DNA of 64,000 nucleotides from Methanobacterium_B sp963825335 (lineage in GTDB: Archaea; Methanobacteriota; Methanobacteria; Methanobacteriales; Methanobacteriaceae): assembly GCA_963825335.1 (NCBI GenBank), contig CAWGSP010000001.1, positions 2,170,001 to 2,234,000 of the forward strand. Reading direction: 5' to 3'. The position numbers and the translations under genes are program-made. Shown here in pieces: positions 28,046 through 37,209 of this stretch; position 1 is the stretch's first letter; each line of letters starts with the position of its first letter. The notes under the pieces are model-generated. The model did no database searches. It saw nothing but the letters and a program-made list of their open reading frames with translations, and was not told the DNA's origin.

Positions 28046-28720
28046 TTACTTTAAAATATTCATTATAAGTTTTATAAGAATTTTAATTCCTACTTTGAGA
28101 TTGGTTCCCTTGGTCATCGAGTAATCTGTGTAAATAGTCTCAATAGGTACTTCTATTAATCTGAGTCCGTGGCGTTTTACTTCTCCGACTATCTCGGATG
28201 ATACGCCATAATCCCTAGCATTTATGGTAATAGTTTCTGCTGCTTTCTTGTTAAATGCCCTCAGACCAGACTGTGAATCATTAACTTTAATTCCGTAAAA
28301 GATCAGAGTTATCAGATTCATGGTGGTGTTGCCGAATTTTTTAGAGCCAGGCATCTGGTTGAAGTCTCTTTTACCAACAACAAGGTCTGCCTCACCCTTG
28401 ATTATGGGTCTGGTTACGTTGTATATGTCGTTTGGATCGTGCTGACCATCTGCATCGAAGGTCACAATAATATCAGCCCCCTCATTAAGAGCTGCTTCAA
28501 TTCCTGTTCTTATAGCAGCACCTAATCCCCTGTTTATTAGGTGTTTTACAATCGTTCCACGATCCCTTTTTTGGATTATGTCTGTGGCAACATTATAGGT
28601 ATCGTCAACAGAACCATCATCGACAACAATAATATCGAAACCCAAATCTAGAACATCTTCCAGAACCTTGGATATAGTTTTTTCCTCGTTGTAGGCTGGT
28701 AAAACAACAAATGTTTTCAT
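28046..28720 (-). CDS. dolichyl/polyprenyl-phosphate glycosyltransferase, DPM1-like GT2
   Basis: The start at 28720 is chosen because AGAGGT lies 4 bases upstream and the family begins MKTFVVLPAYNEE. The GT-A domain has IIVVDDGSVDDT, then TFDADGQHDPNDI (DxD plus DGQH) and DSQSGLRAFNKKA, all typical of dolichol-phosphate mannose synthase relatives. No C-terminal membrane helix is present in 224 residues; the adjacent DUF2304 protein may provide it. It loads a hexose onto a polyprenyl phosphate, giving the donor for glycosylation outside the membrane. Confidence 0.9.
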   Translation of the reverse strand: MKTFVVLPAYNEEKTISKVLEDVLDLGFDIIVVDDGSVDDTYNVATDIIQKRDRGTIVKHLINRGLGAAIRTGIEAALNEGADIIVTFDADGQHDPNDIYNVTRPIIKGEADLVVGKRDFNQMPGSKKFGNTTMNLITLIFYGIKVNDSQSGLRAFNKKAAETITINARDYGVSSEIVGEVKRHGLRLIEVPIETIYTDYSMTKGTNLKVGIKILIKLIMNILK

Positions 28721-28903
28721 TGAAACCTCTCTGTTATTATATACAAAATTATCAATCATTGCAACTGTTTGTATCGATCCCTTATTTAATTATTCGATAC
28801 AGATGTAATGGATCCATTTATGTGATCAGAATCTATTATTATGTTGGTATCATAGAAATTAGATATTAGGATCAATAATCGTAACCCCAACTGTAGATAA
28901 ATT

Positions 28904-29485
28904 TTATTTTAACCTGAAAGCAAGTTCAGCAACACGTTTTCCAAGATTTTTGGAGGTTTCTATACCAACATCATCATTTTGAGTATCTTCTTTACCACCG
29001 CCCACGCCTGTACCACCATAGTGTGCTAGGGGTGCACCATCACCAACAACTACAGCATCTTGTATGAGTAAAAAATCGTGTATAATAGATATCGTACTCT
29101 CTTGACCACCATTACGTGAACCTCCTACAGCTAAAGCACCACCAACTTTATCTCTGAGTTTGAAGGATCCTCTCAAAGGTCTTGATCTATCAATTAATAT
29201 TTTGAGCTGGGCAGTTACACTGCCAAAATAAACAGGACTCCCGATGATCATGCCGTCTGATTCTGCGAGCTTTTCGGTTATACCACGTATATCATCGTAT
29301 ATGGCGCACTCACCAGTGTATTTACATATATCACATGCAACACACGGTTCAATATCTGCTGTTGCAAGGTTTATCAGTTCAGTATCTGCTCCTGTTTCTT
29401 CTGCTGATTTTAAGGCTGTTTTAACCAAATATTCAGTATTTCCGCCAGTTCTTGGACTTCCAACTATTCCGATAATTTTAACCAT
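28904..29485 (-). CDS. iron-sulfur flavoprotein (Isf family)
   Basis: The protein has 193 residues and a flavodoxin-like fold with the FMN phosphate loop GSPRTGGNTEYLV (residues 9-21). Four cysteines C48, C51, C54 and C60 form C-x2-C-x2-C-x5-C, the compact [4Fe-4S] motif of methanogen iron-sulfur flavoproteins. IIGSPVYFGSVTAQLKILID completes the FMN site. Isf homodimers take electrons from ferredoxin and can reduce oxygen or peroxide. GGAGG stands 8 bases before the ATG. It has no operon partner. Confidence 0.9.
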   Translation of the reverse strand: MVKIIGIVGSPRTGGNTEYLVKTALKSAEETGADTELINLATADIEPCVACDICKYTGECAIYDDIRGITEKLAESDGMIIGSPVYFGSVTAQLKILIDRSRPLRGSFKLRDKVGGALAVGGSRNGGQESTISIIHDFLLIQDAVVVGDGAPLAHYGGTGVGGGKEDTQNDDVGIETSKNLGKRVAELAFRLK

Positions 29486-29698
29486 AACAATTTGCCTCCG
29501 TTAAGTCATAAATTCTAAATGATCCAAACATTAAATTCAATAGACAATATACTATACTTAATATTATTAACATATTGATTATTTCATTAACATAGGTTTA
29601 CTGAATCAAGCTTTAGAAAATATAAAAAAATTATTTTTTTTTACTTGAATTTATAAAAACTATTTTAAACAATTTATATTATAAAAAAAAGGATTAAT

Positions 29699-30994
29699 AT
29701 GAGAAAATCTGATATTTACAAACCGATCAAGGTCCAGGAAAATGTTCTGAAGATTGTTGACGAATGTTTTATGGATGAGAGAAATGGAAACTTGGATGCA
29801 CGAAAACTTGCATTTGAGAAACTAGAGGAATATTTAATAAAAACAGATGACGGGTCTTACACACTCAAATCTGAGGGTCTTAATGGTGAAACAATGCACA
29901 CCTACCATGGTGGTGTTGATGAGTCACGTGAAAAATATGTTAAACCAGCTAAACTTGCGGAAAAGGATAGTGTTCGTGTACTCGATATATGCAGTGGACT
30001 CGGATATACTGCTGCTGTGTGTATTGAATATTTAAACAACGAACTAACATCATCGGGGGAAAAACCCGATATCACGATAGACATGGTGGAAATTTCAGAG
30101 CTAACCCTTGCCACCGGTCTGATCATCCCAAGCCCAATTAGCTCACATCAAATAGTTAAAAAGGCCATAGAAGACCAATTATTTTCTACTGGTTTTTTAA
30201 ATCACAGACAAATAAAATGTTCCATTCCAGACAACATCCATTTAAACGTCCATATCACAGATGCAAGAGAATTTGTGGGAAATAAAAATTCAGAAACTGA
30301 TAATAGAAATATCAACATCAAACTTAGTTCATCGTTGAATCCATCAATAAATGATAATTCCAATGAATATTATGATGCTGTGTTTTTAGCACCATTTTCA
30401 CCCAGTAAATCACCAGAACTGTTCAGTTTGGAATTGTTGGGCGGGATTAAATATTTGTTAAAACCTGACGGTATGTTTTTAACGTATACCGCAGCATCGG
30501 CTGTTCGCAGTGCCCTTGTTATTCTTGGATTTTATATTGGTGAGGGACCGAGTTTTGGCAGGAGCGGCGGAACATTGGCATCTCTAACTGCTGACAACAT
30601 AGAAAAATCATTATCCAAAAAGGATGAACGTATGGTAGCATTGACAGATGCTGGCGTACCATTAAAAGATCCTGATTTAAACGATAGTTCTGATGAAATA
30701 GTTGAGAGACGTAAAGCTGAACGAGCAGTAGCCAGAGCCGAATATAAATTTGCATCCACAGTCAAGAGTCCCATTTATCTCTGTAATGATACTGCCGATG
30801 GCAGATTAAAGCGGAGGGTGCTCAAAGATATCAGACGTTTGGGTTTTGAGGACCTGATATCAGAAAAGACCAAATATCTTGTATGCCCTCAGTATACGGA
30901 GTGTATATGTGGTAGGGGATGTGAATACCTTGAATTTTCAAATGAACGTATCATAGAAATGGAAAAAAGGTTAGACGAACTCGTGAAAAATTAG
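29699..30994 (+). CDS. MnmC-like SAM-dependent methyltransferase with C-terminal cysteine cluster
   Basis: The SAM site is at RVLDICSGLGYTAAVCIEYL (about residues 93-112), followed by VEISELTLATGL. The conserved MnmC-type stretch is AVFLAPFSPSKSPELFSLEL with TYTAASAVRSALVILGFYIG after it. Bacterial MnmC makes the methylaminomethyl group of wobble uridine in tRNA; archaeal relatives are poorly studied. The C-terminus carries CPQYTECICGRGCEYLEF with four closely spaced cysteines, which could bind zinc or an Fe-S cluster and is not part of bacterial MnmC. GGATT precedes the ATG. It lies one gene before tgtA, another tRNA-modifying enzyme, but 320 bases separate them. Confidence 0.8.
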   Translation: MRKSDIYKPIKVQENVLKIVDECFMDERNGNLDARKLAFEKLEEYLIKTDDGSYTLKSEGLNGETMHTYHGGVDESREKYVKPAKLAEKDSVRVLDICSGLGYTAAVCIEYLNNELTSSGEKPDITIDMVEISELTLATGLIIPSPISSHQIVKKAIEDQLFSTGFLNHRQIKCSIPDNIHLNVHITDAREFVGNKNSETDNRNINIKLSSSLNPSINDNSNEYYDAVFLAPFSPSKSPELFSLELLGGIKYLLKPDGMFLTYTAASAVRSALVILGFYIGEGPSFGRSGGTLASLTADNIEKSLSKKDERMVALTDAGVPLKDPDLNDSSDEIVERRKAERAVARAEYKFASTVKSPIYLCNDTADGRLKRRVLKDIRRLGFEDLISEKTKYLVCPQYTECICGRGCEYLEFSNERIIEMEKRLDELVKN

Positions 30995-31314
30995 TGAAAA
31001 TATCAGAATACCATTCTTAACATGATTACAAATAAAATAATAGATATAATATCAATAACAGATAAGTTTACACATGCCTTACAATTCCATTAAATAAAAT
31101 ATATAAAAATATTGATTGAAAACAAGGTCTTAAAAAAAAAATGAAAAAATTCATGAATTTGATGTTTCATGGTTCAAGATGATACTAAAAAAATTTATAG
31201 CACATTTACAGTTTTGTCAAACAATGAAATTTGTCCGATAAAAAAAGAACTGTGATCATGATTTAAAAATTTTCTAAAAACATTTACAATTAACCCTTAT
31301 AATGGTGATAACCT
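30995..31314 (+). other. leader and promoter region of the tgtA operon
   Basis: The 320-base AT-rich gap has no protein-like frame. An AT-rich TATA-like stretch (about 31262-31272) and a CTTATAATGG element near 31298-31307 precede the SD GGTGAT at 31303-31310. No structured element is obvious. Confidence 0.4.
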
Positions 31315-33345
31315 TTGAACTTCGAGATAAAATATAAAGATGCCATGGGCAGGATCGGTGTATTAACAACACCCCATGGAAAAATTAAAACCCCTGCATT
31401 GATGCCAGTGATACATCCTGGTAAACAAACAATAGATGTTGAAGAATTTGGGGCAGAAATTGTCATAACAAACGCTTATATAATGTACAAAAATGAAGAA
31501 TTAAAAAATAAGGTACTTGAAGAGGGCATCCATGATTTCATAAACTTTCAAGGACCAGTTGTAACTGATTCTGGTTCTTTTCAACTATCAATCTATGGAG
31601 ACATAGATGTTACCAACCAGGAGATCATCGAGTTTCAAGAAATAATAGGGACAGATATTGGGACTTCGCTGGACATTCCCACACCACCGTTTGTTAAACG
31701 TGAAAGAGCAGAAAAGGATCTAGAAATAACCATCCAGAGAGCCGAAGAAGCTTTAGATGTGAGGGATGAATTCATGATGAACTCCGTTGTACAGGGATCC
31801 ACATTCTCAGATCTTCGATCTAGATGTGCAGAAACTATAGGTGCAATGGGTTTTGATGTATACCCTATTGGTGCTGTTGTTCCGTTGATGGAATCTTATA
31901 GATATTCGGAACTGGTTGATGTGGTCATGGCATCGGTTAAAAATCTGCCTGAATCAAGGCCAAGACATCTCATGGGAGCAGGTCATCCCATGGTATTTGC
32001 ACTTGCAGTTGCTATGGGTTGTGATCTGTTTGATTCAGCAGCTTACATATTATATGCCCAAGATGATCGATTCATGATGCCCACAGGGACGTACAAACTG
32101 AAAAACATGGTGGAAATGCCGTGTTCCTGTCCTATCTGTACCAACTACACACCAGATGATTTGAGGGATATGGATAAAAAAGAACGGATGAAACTGATAG
32201 CACACCACAACCTCTACATAAGTTTCGCCGAGATCCGTAAAATAAAACAGGCAATATTTGAAGGAAGTCTAATGGAACTTGTAGAGCAGAGATGCCGGGT
32301 ACACCCATACTTGCTCGATGCATTAAGACATCTCAAGGAATATACCCGCGAAATCGAAGCATATGATCCCGCCTCAAAAAATTCAGCATTTTTTTATTCA
32401 GGACCTGAATCTCTTTCAAGGGCTGAAATAAGCAGACATTTATCACGTATTGGAAGACTTCCCAATAAGAAGAATCTTCTACTATTACCCCGAAGTAGAA
32501 AGCCTTACTCACAAAATATCAGAAATGACCTTGGTAAATTCTACTTGAAACATGTACAGGGAAATATATTATCAGAAACAGATGAAATATGGGATGATCT
32601 CCAAGTAGCATTTGTTGATGTACCATTTGCAGTAATACCGCTCGAAATTGACGAAGTGTATCCATTGGCCCAGAATGAATCACCAATAATTACCGATGAA
32701 GACGCGAAAAAGTTTGTACGAGAAGAACTGGAAAAATACATGGCAAATTTTGATAACATAATAGTGAACAACAAAATTCTGGATAGATTTGACATGTACA
32801 AGATAGAACTCGGACCAATAGAGTTGCCCGAGACATCACAAGTTTACAGCCTAGAGGAATACTCAATAAACACAGTCAAAGTAACAGTAGATGAACGGGA
32901 AAAAATTGACTGTATAGCTGATTACCAGTTTGGTGAAGGCTCTGGAAAAGCCCTATTCCCTGGAGATGTTAAAATTGTTAAAAGCCGAAAAACTGGTAAA
33001 ATTCGACACGTATACGAAGATGATCTATTAATTGCTACTTTAAGAGCCACAGACAGTGTATTTGTCCTTGATAGGGAAGGTGCAAGAAGACTACATTCCC
33101 ATATGGATTATCCAAAAAACAGAGTTGTGGTTAATAGCGATGCTGACCCATTTGCAAGAGAAGGAAAAAGTATATTTGCTAAATTCGTAATAGATTGTGA
33201 TAGCAATATAAGATCCAATGAAGAAGTATTGATCGTTAATGAGAATGATGATCTACTTGCCTTCGGAAAATCAATTTTATGCGGTAGAGAAATTATGAAT
33301 TTTAACACAGGACAAGCTGTGAAGACACGAAAAGGAGGAATTTAA
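31315..33345 (+). CDS. tgtA: archaeosine tRNA-guanine transglycosylase (preQ0 at G15)
   Basis: The 676-residue protein has the full archaeal architecture. The TIM-barrel transglycosylase contains the nucleophile D85 in VTDSGSFQLS, and the zinc site CSCPICTN is at about residue 270. Long C-terminal C1-C2 domains follow, and a PUA domain lies over the last 80 residues (FPGDVKIVKSRKTGKIRHVY onward). It exchanges guanine-15 in the tRNA D-loop for preQ0, the precursor of archaeosine. The start is TTG, four bases after a perfect GGTGAT; no ATG fits. Its stop overlaps the NAC start by one base, opening a five-gene operon. Confidence 0.96.
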   Translation: MNFEIKYKDAMGRIGVLTTPHGKIKTPALMPVIHPGKQTIDVEEFGAEIVITNAYIMYKNEELKNKVLEEGIHDFINFQGPVVTDSGSFQLSIYGDIDVTNQEIIEFQEIIGTDIGTSLDIPTPPFVKRERAEKDLEITIQRAEEALDVRDEFMMNSVVQGSTFSDLRSRCAETIGAMGFDVYPIGAVVPLMESYRYSELVDVVMASVKNLPESRPRHLMGAGHPMVFALAVAMGCDLFDSAAYILYAQDDRFMMPTGTYKLKNMVEMPCSCPICTNYTPDDLRDMDKKERMKLIAHHNLYISFAEIRKIKQAIFEGSLMELVEQRCRVHPYLLDALRHLKEYTREIEAYDPASKNSAFFYSGPESLSRAEISRHLSRIGRLPNKKNLLLLPRSRKPYSQNIRNDLGKFYLKHVQGNILSETDEIWDDLQVAFVDVPFAVIPLEIDEVYPLAQNESPIITDEDAKKFVREELEKYMANFDNIIVNNKILDRFDMYKIELGPIELPETSQVYSLEEYSINTVKVTVDEREKIDCIADYQFGEGSGKALFPGDVKIVKSRKTGKIRHVYEDDLLIATLRATDSVFVLDREGARRLHSHMDYPKNRVVVNSDADPFAREGKSIFAKFVIDCDSNIRSNEEVLIVNENDDLLAFGKSILCGREIMNFNTGQAVKTRKGGI

Positions 33346-33698
33346 TGTTACCAGGTGCAGGAATGAACCCTAAACAATTAAAACAGATGCAAAGAGCCAT
33401 GAAACAGATGGGGATGGACACAAAGGATGTGAAGGGTGCTACAGAAGTTATCATAAAATTCAAAAATAAAGAAATCATAATCAAAAGCCCCAAAGTAAAT
33501 CTCATGGATTTCATGGGTCAGCAGACCTACCAGATAACGGGTAAAGTTACAGAACAGAAAATTCAAACCGAACTCGAGATACCCGAAGATGATATTGATC
33601 TAGTATCAACACAAACAGGCGTTTCAAAAGAAAAGGCACTTCAAACATTAACAGAAACAGAGGGGGATCTGGCAGAAGCCATATTGAGGTTAAGCTAA
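33345..33698 (+). CDS. nac: archaeal nascent polypeptide-associated complex protein (alpha-NAC)
   Basis: The 117-residue protein has the archaeal NAC layout. It begins LPGAGMNPKQLKQMQRAMKQ, the NAC beta-barrel follows (TEVIIKFKNKEIIIKSPKVN), and a C-terminal UBA domain (DLVSTQTGVSKEKALQTL, GDLAEAILRL) ends it. It binds ribosomes and shields emerging chains. AAAGGAGG inside the end of tgtA serves as its SD and the genes share one base, so translation is coupled. The next gene starts after a single base. Confidence 0.95.
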   Translation: MLPGAGMNPKQLKQMQRAMKQMGMDTKDVKGATEVIIKFKNKEIIIKSPKVNLMDFMGQQTYQITGKVTEQKIQTELEIPEDDIDLVSTQTGVSKEKALQTLTETEGDLAEAILRLS

Positions 33699-33699
33699 A

Positions 33700-34452
33700 A
33701 TGGTGTTAATAGCTCATATATCAGATTTGCATGTGGGTTCAATAAATTTCAGGGATGACCTCCTGTTAAATGCAATTGAAGAAATTAACAATATGAACCC
33801 CGATGTCACCATACTAACGGGTGACCTAACAGATAATGGGTACTACCTTGAATATGAACGGGCTGCAATTTATCTCGATGAAATAAATTCTCCACTGGTA
33901 GTAGTCCCAGGTAACCACGATGCAAGACATGTGGGTGATGAAGTCTTTGAAGACCTTATAAAAAGTAGATATGGAAGTTTGAAAGTTAAAAAACACGGAC
34001 TTAAAATTATTGGACTCGACAGCAGCGAACCCGACCTTGACTTTGGTAAGGTTGGCAGGTCCCAGCAAAAATGGATGGAAAATGAACTTAAAACTGCTGA
34101 TAAAGAAAATCTTTACAAAATAATAGCACTCCACCATCATATTATACCCGTTCCAAAAACTGGAAGGGAAAGAAATGTTTTAAGTGATGCAGGAGATATA
34201 CTTCAATCACTCATGACTGGAAGAGCTGACTTAGTTCTTTCAGGACACAAACATATGCCACATGTTTGGATGATGGAAAATACAGCATTTATTACTGCAG
34301 GTACAGTTTCTTCACTGAGGTTGAGGGGAAAAGTACTTTCCTCATTCAACACAATATACATTGAAGATGATTTCATAGAAATAGTATTGAACCGCGCAGA
34401 TGGTACACGTAAATGTCTTGCAAAATATGAAAACACTTGTCTAGGTGATTAA
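33700..34452 (+). CDS. calcineurin-like metallophosphoesterase
   Basis: All metal-binding motifs of the superfamily are present in order: D9-x-H11 (AHISDLHVGS), GDLTDNG, GNHDARHVG, IALHHHIIP and SGHKHMPHVW. The protein has 250 residues, is soluble and lacks a signal peptide. The spacing resembles Icc/CpdA-type cyclic-nucleotide phosphodiesterases, although true substrates in archaea are unknown. It begins one base after the NAC stop with GAGGTTAAG as SD. Its position two genes before a palm-domain cyclase-like protein makes a nucleotide-second-messenger role worth testing. Confidence 0.88.
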   Translation: MVLIAHISDLHVGSINFRDDLLLNAIEEINNMNPDVTILTGDLTDNGYYLEYERAAIYLDEINSPLVVVPGNHDARHVGDEVFEDLIKSRYGSLKVKKHGLKIIGLDSSEPDLDFGKVGRSQQKWMENELKTADKENLYKIIALHHHIIPVPKTGRERNVLSDAGDILQSLMTGRADLVLSGHKHMPHVWMMENTAFITAGTVSSLRLRGKVLSSFNTIYIEDDFIEIVLNRADGTRKCLAKYENTCLGD

Positions 34453-35481
34453 TTGAAAGTAATTGTCGATGCATCAAATGTAGCTCACTACGGAAAGGAT
34501 ACAGAGGAAACTAAACCAAGCTTAGATAATCTTATGAAAGCTTTGGAAGCCCTTGAAAAATTAGGGTATGAACCATTCCCAATTGCAGATGCATCCCTAA
34601 GACATGAGATAGATGAAAAGGATAAATTAAATACATTAATAGAAGAAGGGAAAATACAACAAGTCCCTTCTGGCACTACAGCCGACCATTTCATACTCAA
34701 AATTGCAGATGATGAAGACTGTAAAATTTTATCTAACGACAATTTTCGGGAATACTTCGATGAATTCCGTGATATAAATAATCGTAGAATACCCTTCAAA
34801 TTCATTAAGGGAGAAATAATAATCGGAACATCGTCTAAACCGAAGAAGATCAAAAATATCTTACAGAAGATATGCACTCAGATGTTGAATGACTTCGAAA
34901 AAAAAGGATTGGCTTCTTACAAACTTAAAAAAAATAAGAAACTAAGTGGAATAGCTGTTGCTAAAGAAGCGATAGATAGGTTGACCAAACAGGAAGAAGA
35001 AGGATTTGATTCCAAGATCGAAGATATCTTCATGAAGATCCCACTCTTTGATAAGGTCATGGGAATGGTTGAGGATGCGGAAAAAAACAGTGATTTTATC
35101 ATATTCGTACTTGTCAGTCCAAGAGACTACAAGGACGCAGTTAGAAATGCTGGAAATATAGCTGTTACAGTTGGTGACAGGCTCAAACTGGATCATGCAC
35201 CATTAGTAGCAGTCAGGAATGACCTATTTTCCAAACCCGGATCCTTTGAACTGAACATCATCCATTCTGATGAAATACTTGAAGAATCTCCCTACAATGT
35301 AAACATAACCATAAACGACCATGATTACTCCTTTGTAAAGAAAAATTCGAGAAACATAGCAAGTACCGTAGCTGCAAGGTTAGGTACATGGAAATTTCCA
35401 ATAGTATCTGTAAAACCCAGCATGCTGATGGAAAAGCCAGGACACTTTGACATAACATTAGAGAAGGGAGGAGAAAAATAA
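34453..35481 (+). CDS. Zc3h12a/PIN-like ribonuclease with a duplicated C-terminal module
   Basis: Residues 1-110 match the NYN/Zc3h12a nuclease fold. Acidic residues expected in the metal site are visible in VIVDASNVAHYG (D6), PIADASLRHEID, TTADHFILKIADDED and LSNDNFREY. A Lys-rich helical part follows (about 130-215). The last 120 residues contain two related units: the first has YKDAVRNAGNIAVTVGDRLK and ends KPGSFELNII, the second has FVKKNSRNIASTVAARLG and ends KPGHFDITL. TTG at 34453 follows GGTGAT by three bases and directly abuts the stop of the phosphoesterase gene. RNA cleavage is inferred from the fold, and the repeat module is not recognised. Confidence 0.75.
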   Translation: MKVIVDASNVAHYGKDTEETKPSLDNLMKALEALEKLGYEPFPIADASLRHEIDEKDKLNTLIEEGKIQQVPSGTTADHFILKIADDEDCKILSNDNFREYFDEFRDINNRRIPFKFIKGEIIIGTSSKPKKIKNILQKICTQMLNDFEKKGLASYKLKKNKKLSGIAVAKEAIDRLTKQEEEGFDSKIEDIFMKIPLFDKVMGMVEDAEKNSDFIIFVLVSPRDYKDAVRNAGNIAVTVGDRLKLDHAPLVAVRNDLFSKPGSFELNIIHSDEILEESPYNVNITINDHDYSFVKKNSRNIASTVAARLGTWKFPIVSVKPSMLMEKPGHFDITLEKGGEK

Positions 35482-36690
35482 ATGGTCATGGATTACATTT
35501 CTCGAGCCATCTTTGGATTTTTAATCAAAAACAAGGTCATAAGCATTGGAACCAAGTATTATCCAACCAACGATATGGAACGCGAATACGTTCAAATGAT
35601 AAACTACACCAAAACAATGCTCCTTGAAATTGAACCAGCTCACATCACTACAGAAAACATTTTCCACAACCTCCTGAGCGAAGTTGGATCAGGTAACATA
35701 CCAGACAACAGAAAATTTCTTGAAATAGAAGCTGCTGATAACAGTATTAGTGAATACGCTCTTTTAAGTAACATAATAATGGGTAGTGACAGATACCTGT
35801 ACGTTGAAATATTTAAAAAAGATTACAGTGTCATCAGTTCATTTGTTAACCTGATACAAAAACAGAAGGGCCAAATTGTTGAGAGAAGCGCCACTGAAAT
35901 TGTTTCAAGATTGCTTTCAAAAGATGATGCTATCAGGATAGGTATAGAACTAATATCCATGGGCATGGAAAAAGAAGTGGATGTACGGGTAGCAGTAGGA
36001 ATGACGGGTGCGGCTGCTATTGAACGATCTATTAATCTAAACAAACAAATTGGAGAAACATCTGGTGTGGGATTCACTAAATTAGGTGGTGAATTTGCAA
36101 TAGTTTTCTCATCGAGGTTGGGTGAAATTGAGGGAACACCAGCAGTTTACGATAACTATTTGTTCATTGATGCTATTGACTCGACCAAGTTTATCGATGA
36201 GAACGGTCGTGACAAACTGGTTGAAATTATGAACGAAGTCAAAGCTTTCATTGAAAATGATTGTAAAGGTAAAATTGAAGGATACAGGGAAGGTGGAGAC
36301 GATTTAATCGCCAACATGCCAACTAAAGATGCAGCACTGCGTGCTGGTATCGATAGTGCGTGGCACTCCCTGAACAACGGTGTGAGACTGAGGGTAGGCA
36401 TCGGAAACAGCCGTCGAGAAGCAGGTGAACGAGCCCAGATGGCGGATAGCATTAAAATATGGAATAATAATCCAGTTATGGTCTTCGACCTTGCCGATGG
36501 TATATTTGCTTATTACATCCCATCAGAGTTTACAAGAACAATTCTGGACTTTTTAATGAACCATAAAGGTAAAATGATCGTTATATTTATTATCGTATTT
36601 GTTGCTACCCTAGTCGGATGGGATATAGGACAGCCATTGTTCGGACTTGTGGCTATAGTACTGGCAGTTATATATGCCCTAACAGCATGA
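35482..36690 (+). CDS. membrane-anchored palm-domain (nucleotidyl-cyclase-like, GGDD) protein
   Basis: The protein has 402 residues. Residues 225-340 have the order of a GGDEF/adenylyl-cyclase palm: a first strand with metal-binding aspartates (LFIDAIDSTKF, 228-237), then the hairpin YREGGDDLIANMP with GGDD at 271-274, and a late VRLRVGIGNSRREAGE. Two hydrophobic segments at about 366-380 and 385-401 anchor it by the C-terminus. Residues 1-220 are soluble and may hold a degenerate second palm (VRVAVGMTGAAAIE, FTKLGGEFAIVFSS). Related palms include diguanylate cyclases, archaeal GTP cyclohydrolase III and CRISPR Cas10. The reaction is not known. It starts directly at the stop of the RNase gene with GGAGG upstream. 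Confidence 0.65.
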   Translation: MVMDYISRAIFGFLIKNKVISIGTKYYPTNDMEREYVQMINYTKTMLLEIEPAHITTENIFHNLLSEVGSGNIPDNRKFLEIEAADNSISEYALLSNIIMGSDRYLYVEIFKKDYSVISSFVNLIQKQKGQIVERSATEIVSRLLSKDDAIRIGIELISMGMEKEVDVRVAVGMTGAAAIERSINLNKQIGETSGVGFTKLGGEFAIVFSSRLGEIEGTPAVYDNYLFIDAIDSTKFIDENGRDKLVEIMNEVKAFIENDCKGKIEGYREGGDDLIANMPTKDAALRAGIDSAWHSLNNGVRLRVGIGNSRREAGERAQMADSIKIWNNNPVMVFDLADGIFAYYIPSEFTRTILDFLMNHKGKMIVIFIIVFVATLVGWDIGQPLFGLVAIVLAVIYALTA

Positions 36691-36750
36691 AAATTATAAA
36701 AATTTTTTATGTGAATAATTACTTAAATCATAAACTAGTTAATTGATATC

Positions 36751-37209
36751 ATGAAACCAGAAGCCAAAGGAAAAATATTTGTTGCAATGGTAATTTCCAT
36801 TGTAGCAATGGGATTTGGAACTGGAGCAGGCATACTTTCAGGTGTTCATCTATTCAATACCCCGGCAATAAATAACGTAACAGAACCAACAACACTTCCA
36901 GGCATACCCTACGATATATCAAACTCATCAAATGCAGCCAACCCATCGACCAACAATTCAACAACTACTGCCTCACCATCTAATCCGAGTTCGACAGCAA
37001 CTAAATTAAATACAGGAACAAGTACCACAACAAACAGTGGGAACAGCGAAACCAACAATGATAGTTCGGCAAGTGGTTCAAACGGTGGAAAAACCGGAAC
37101 CTATGGAAATAGCGGAAATTCCGGCACTTATGGAAATAGCGGAAATTCCGGCACCTATGGAAACTCGGGAAACAGTGAAACAAATCATGGAAATTCAGGA
37201 AACAGTTAA
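36751..37209 (+). CDS. secreted or anchored Ser/Asn/Thr/Gly-rich protein
   Basis: A hydrophobic N-terminal segment (IFVAMVISIVAMGFGTGAGI) follows MKPEAKGK and acts as a signal or anchor. The rest is low-complexity and outside the membrane: many NST-rich stretches offering N-glycosylation sequons, then a repeat of nine residues (TYGNSGNSG) in three copies. There is no folded domain. It may be a wall-spanning linker or surface peptide. It follows the tgtA operon by 60 bases on the same strand, with no good SD. Confidence 0.7.
   Translation: MKPEAKGKIFVAMVISIVAMGFGTGAGILSGVHLFNTPAINNVTEPTTLPGIPYDISNSSNAANPSTNNSTTTASPSNPSSTATKLNTGTSTTTNSGNSETNNDSSASGSNGGKTGTYGNSGNSGTYGNSGNSGTYGNSGNSETNHGNSGNS
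37099..37179 (+). repeat. 27-bp tandem repeat, three copies, coding
   Basis: Units begin at 37099, 37126 and 37153, each encoding TYGNSGNSG. The first two are nearly identical at the DNA level and the third is diverged at its end. Such repeats change copy number by slippage. Confidence 0.8.
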
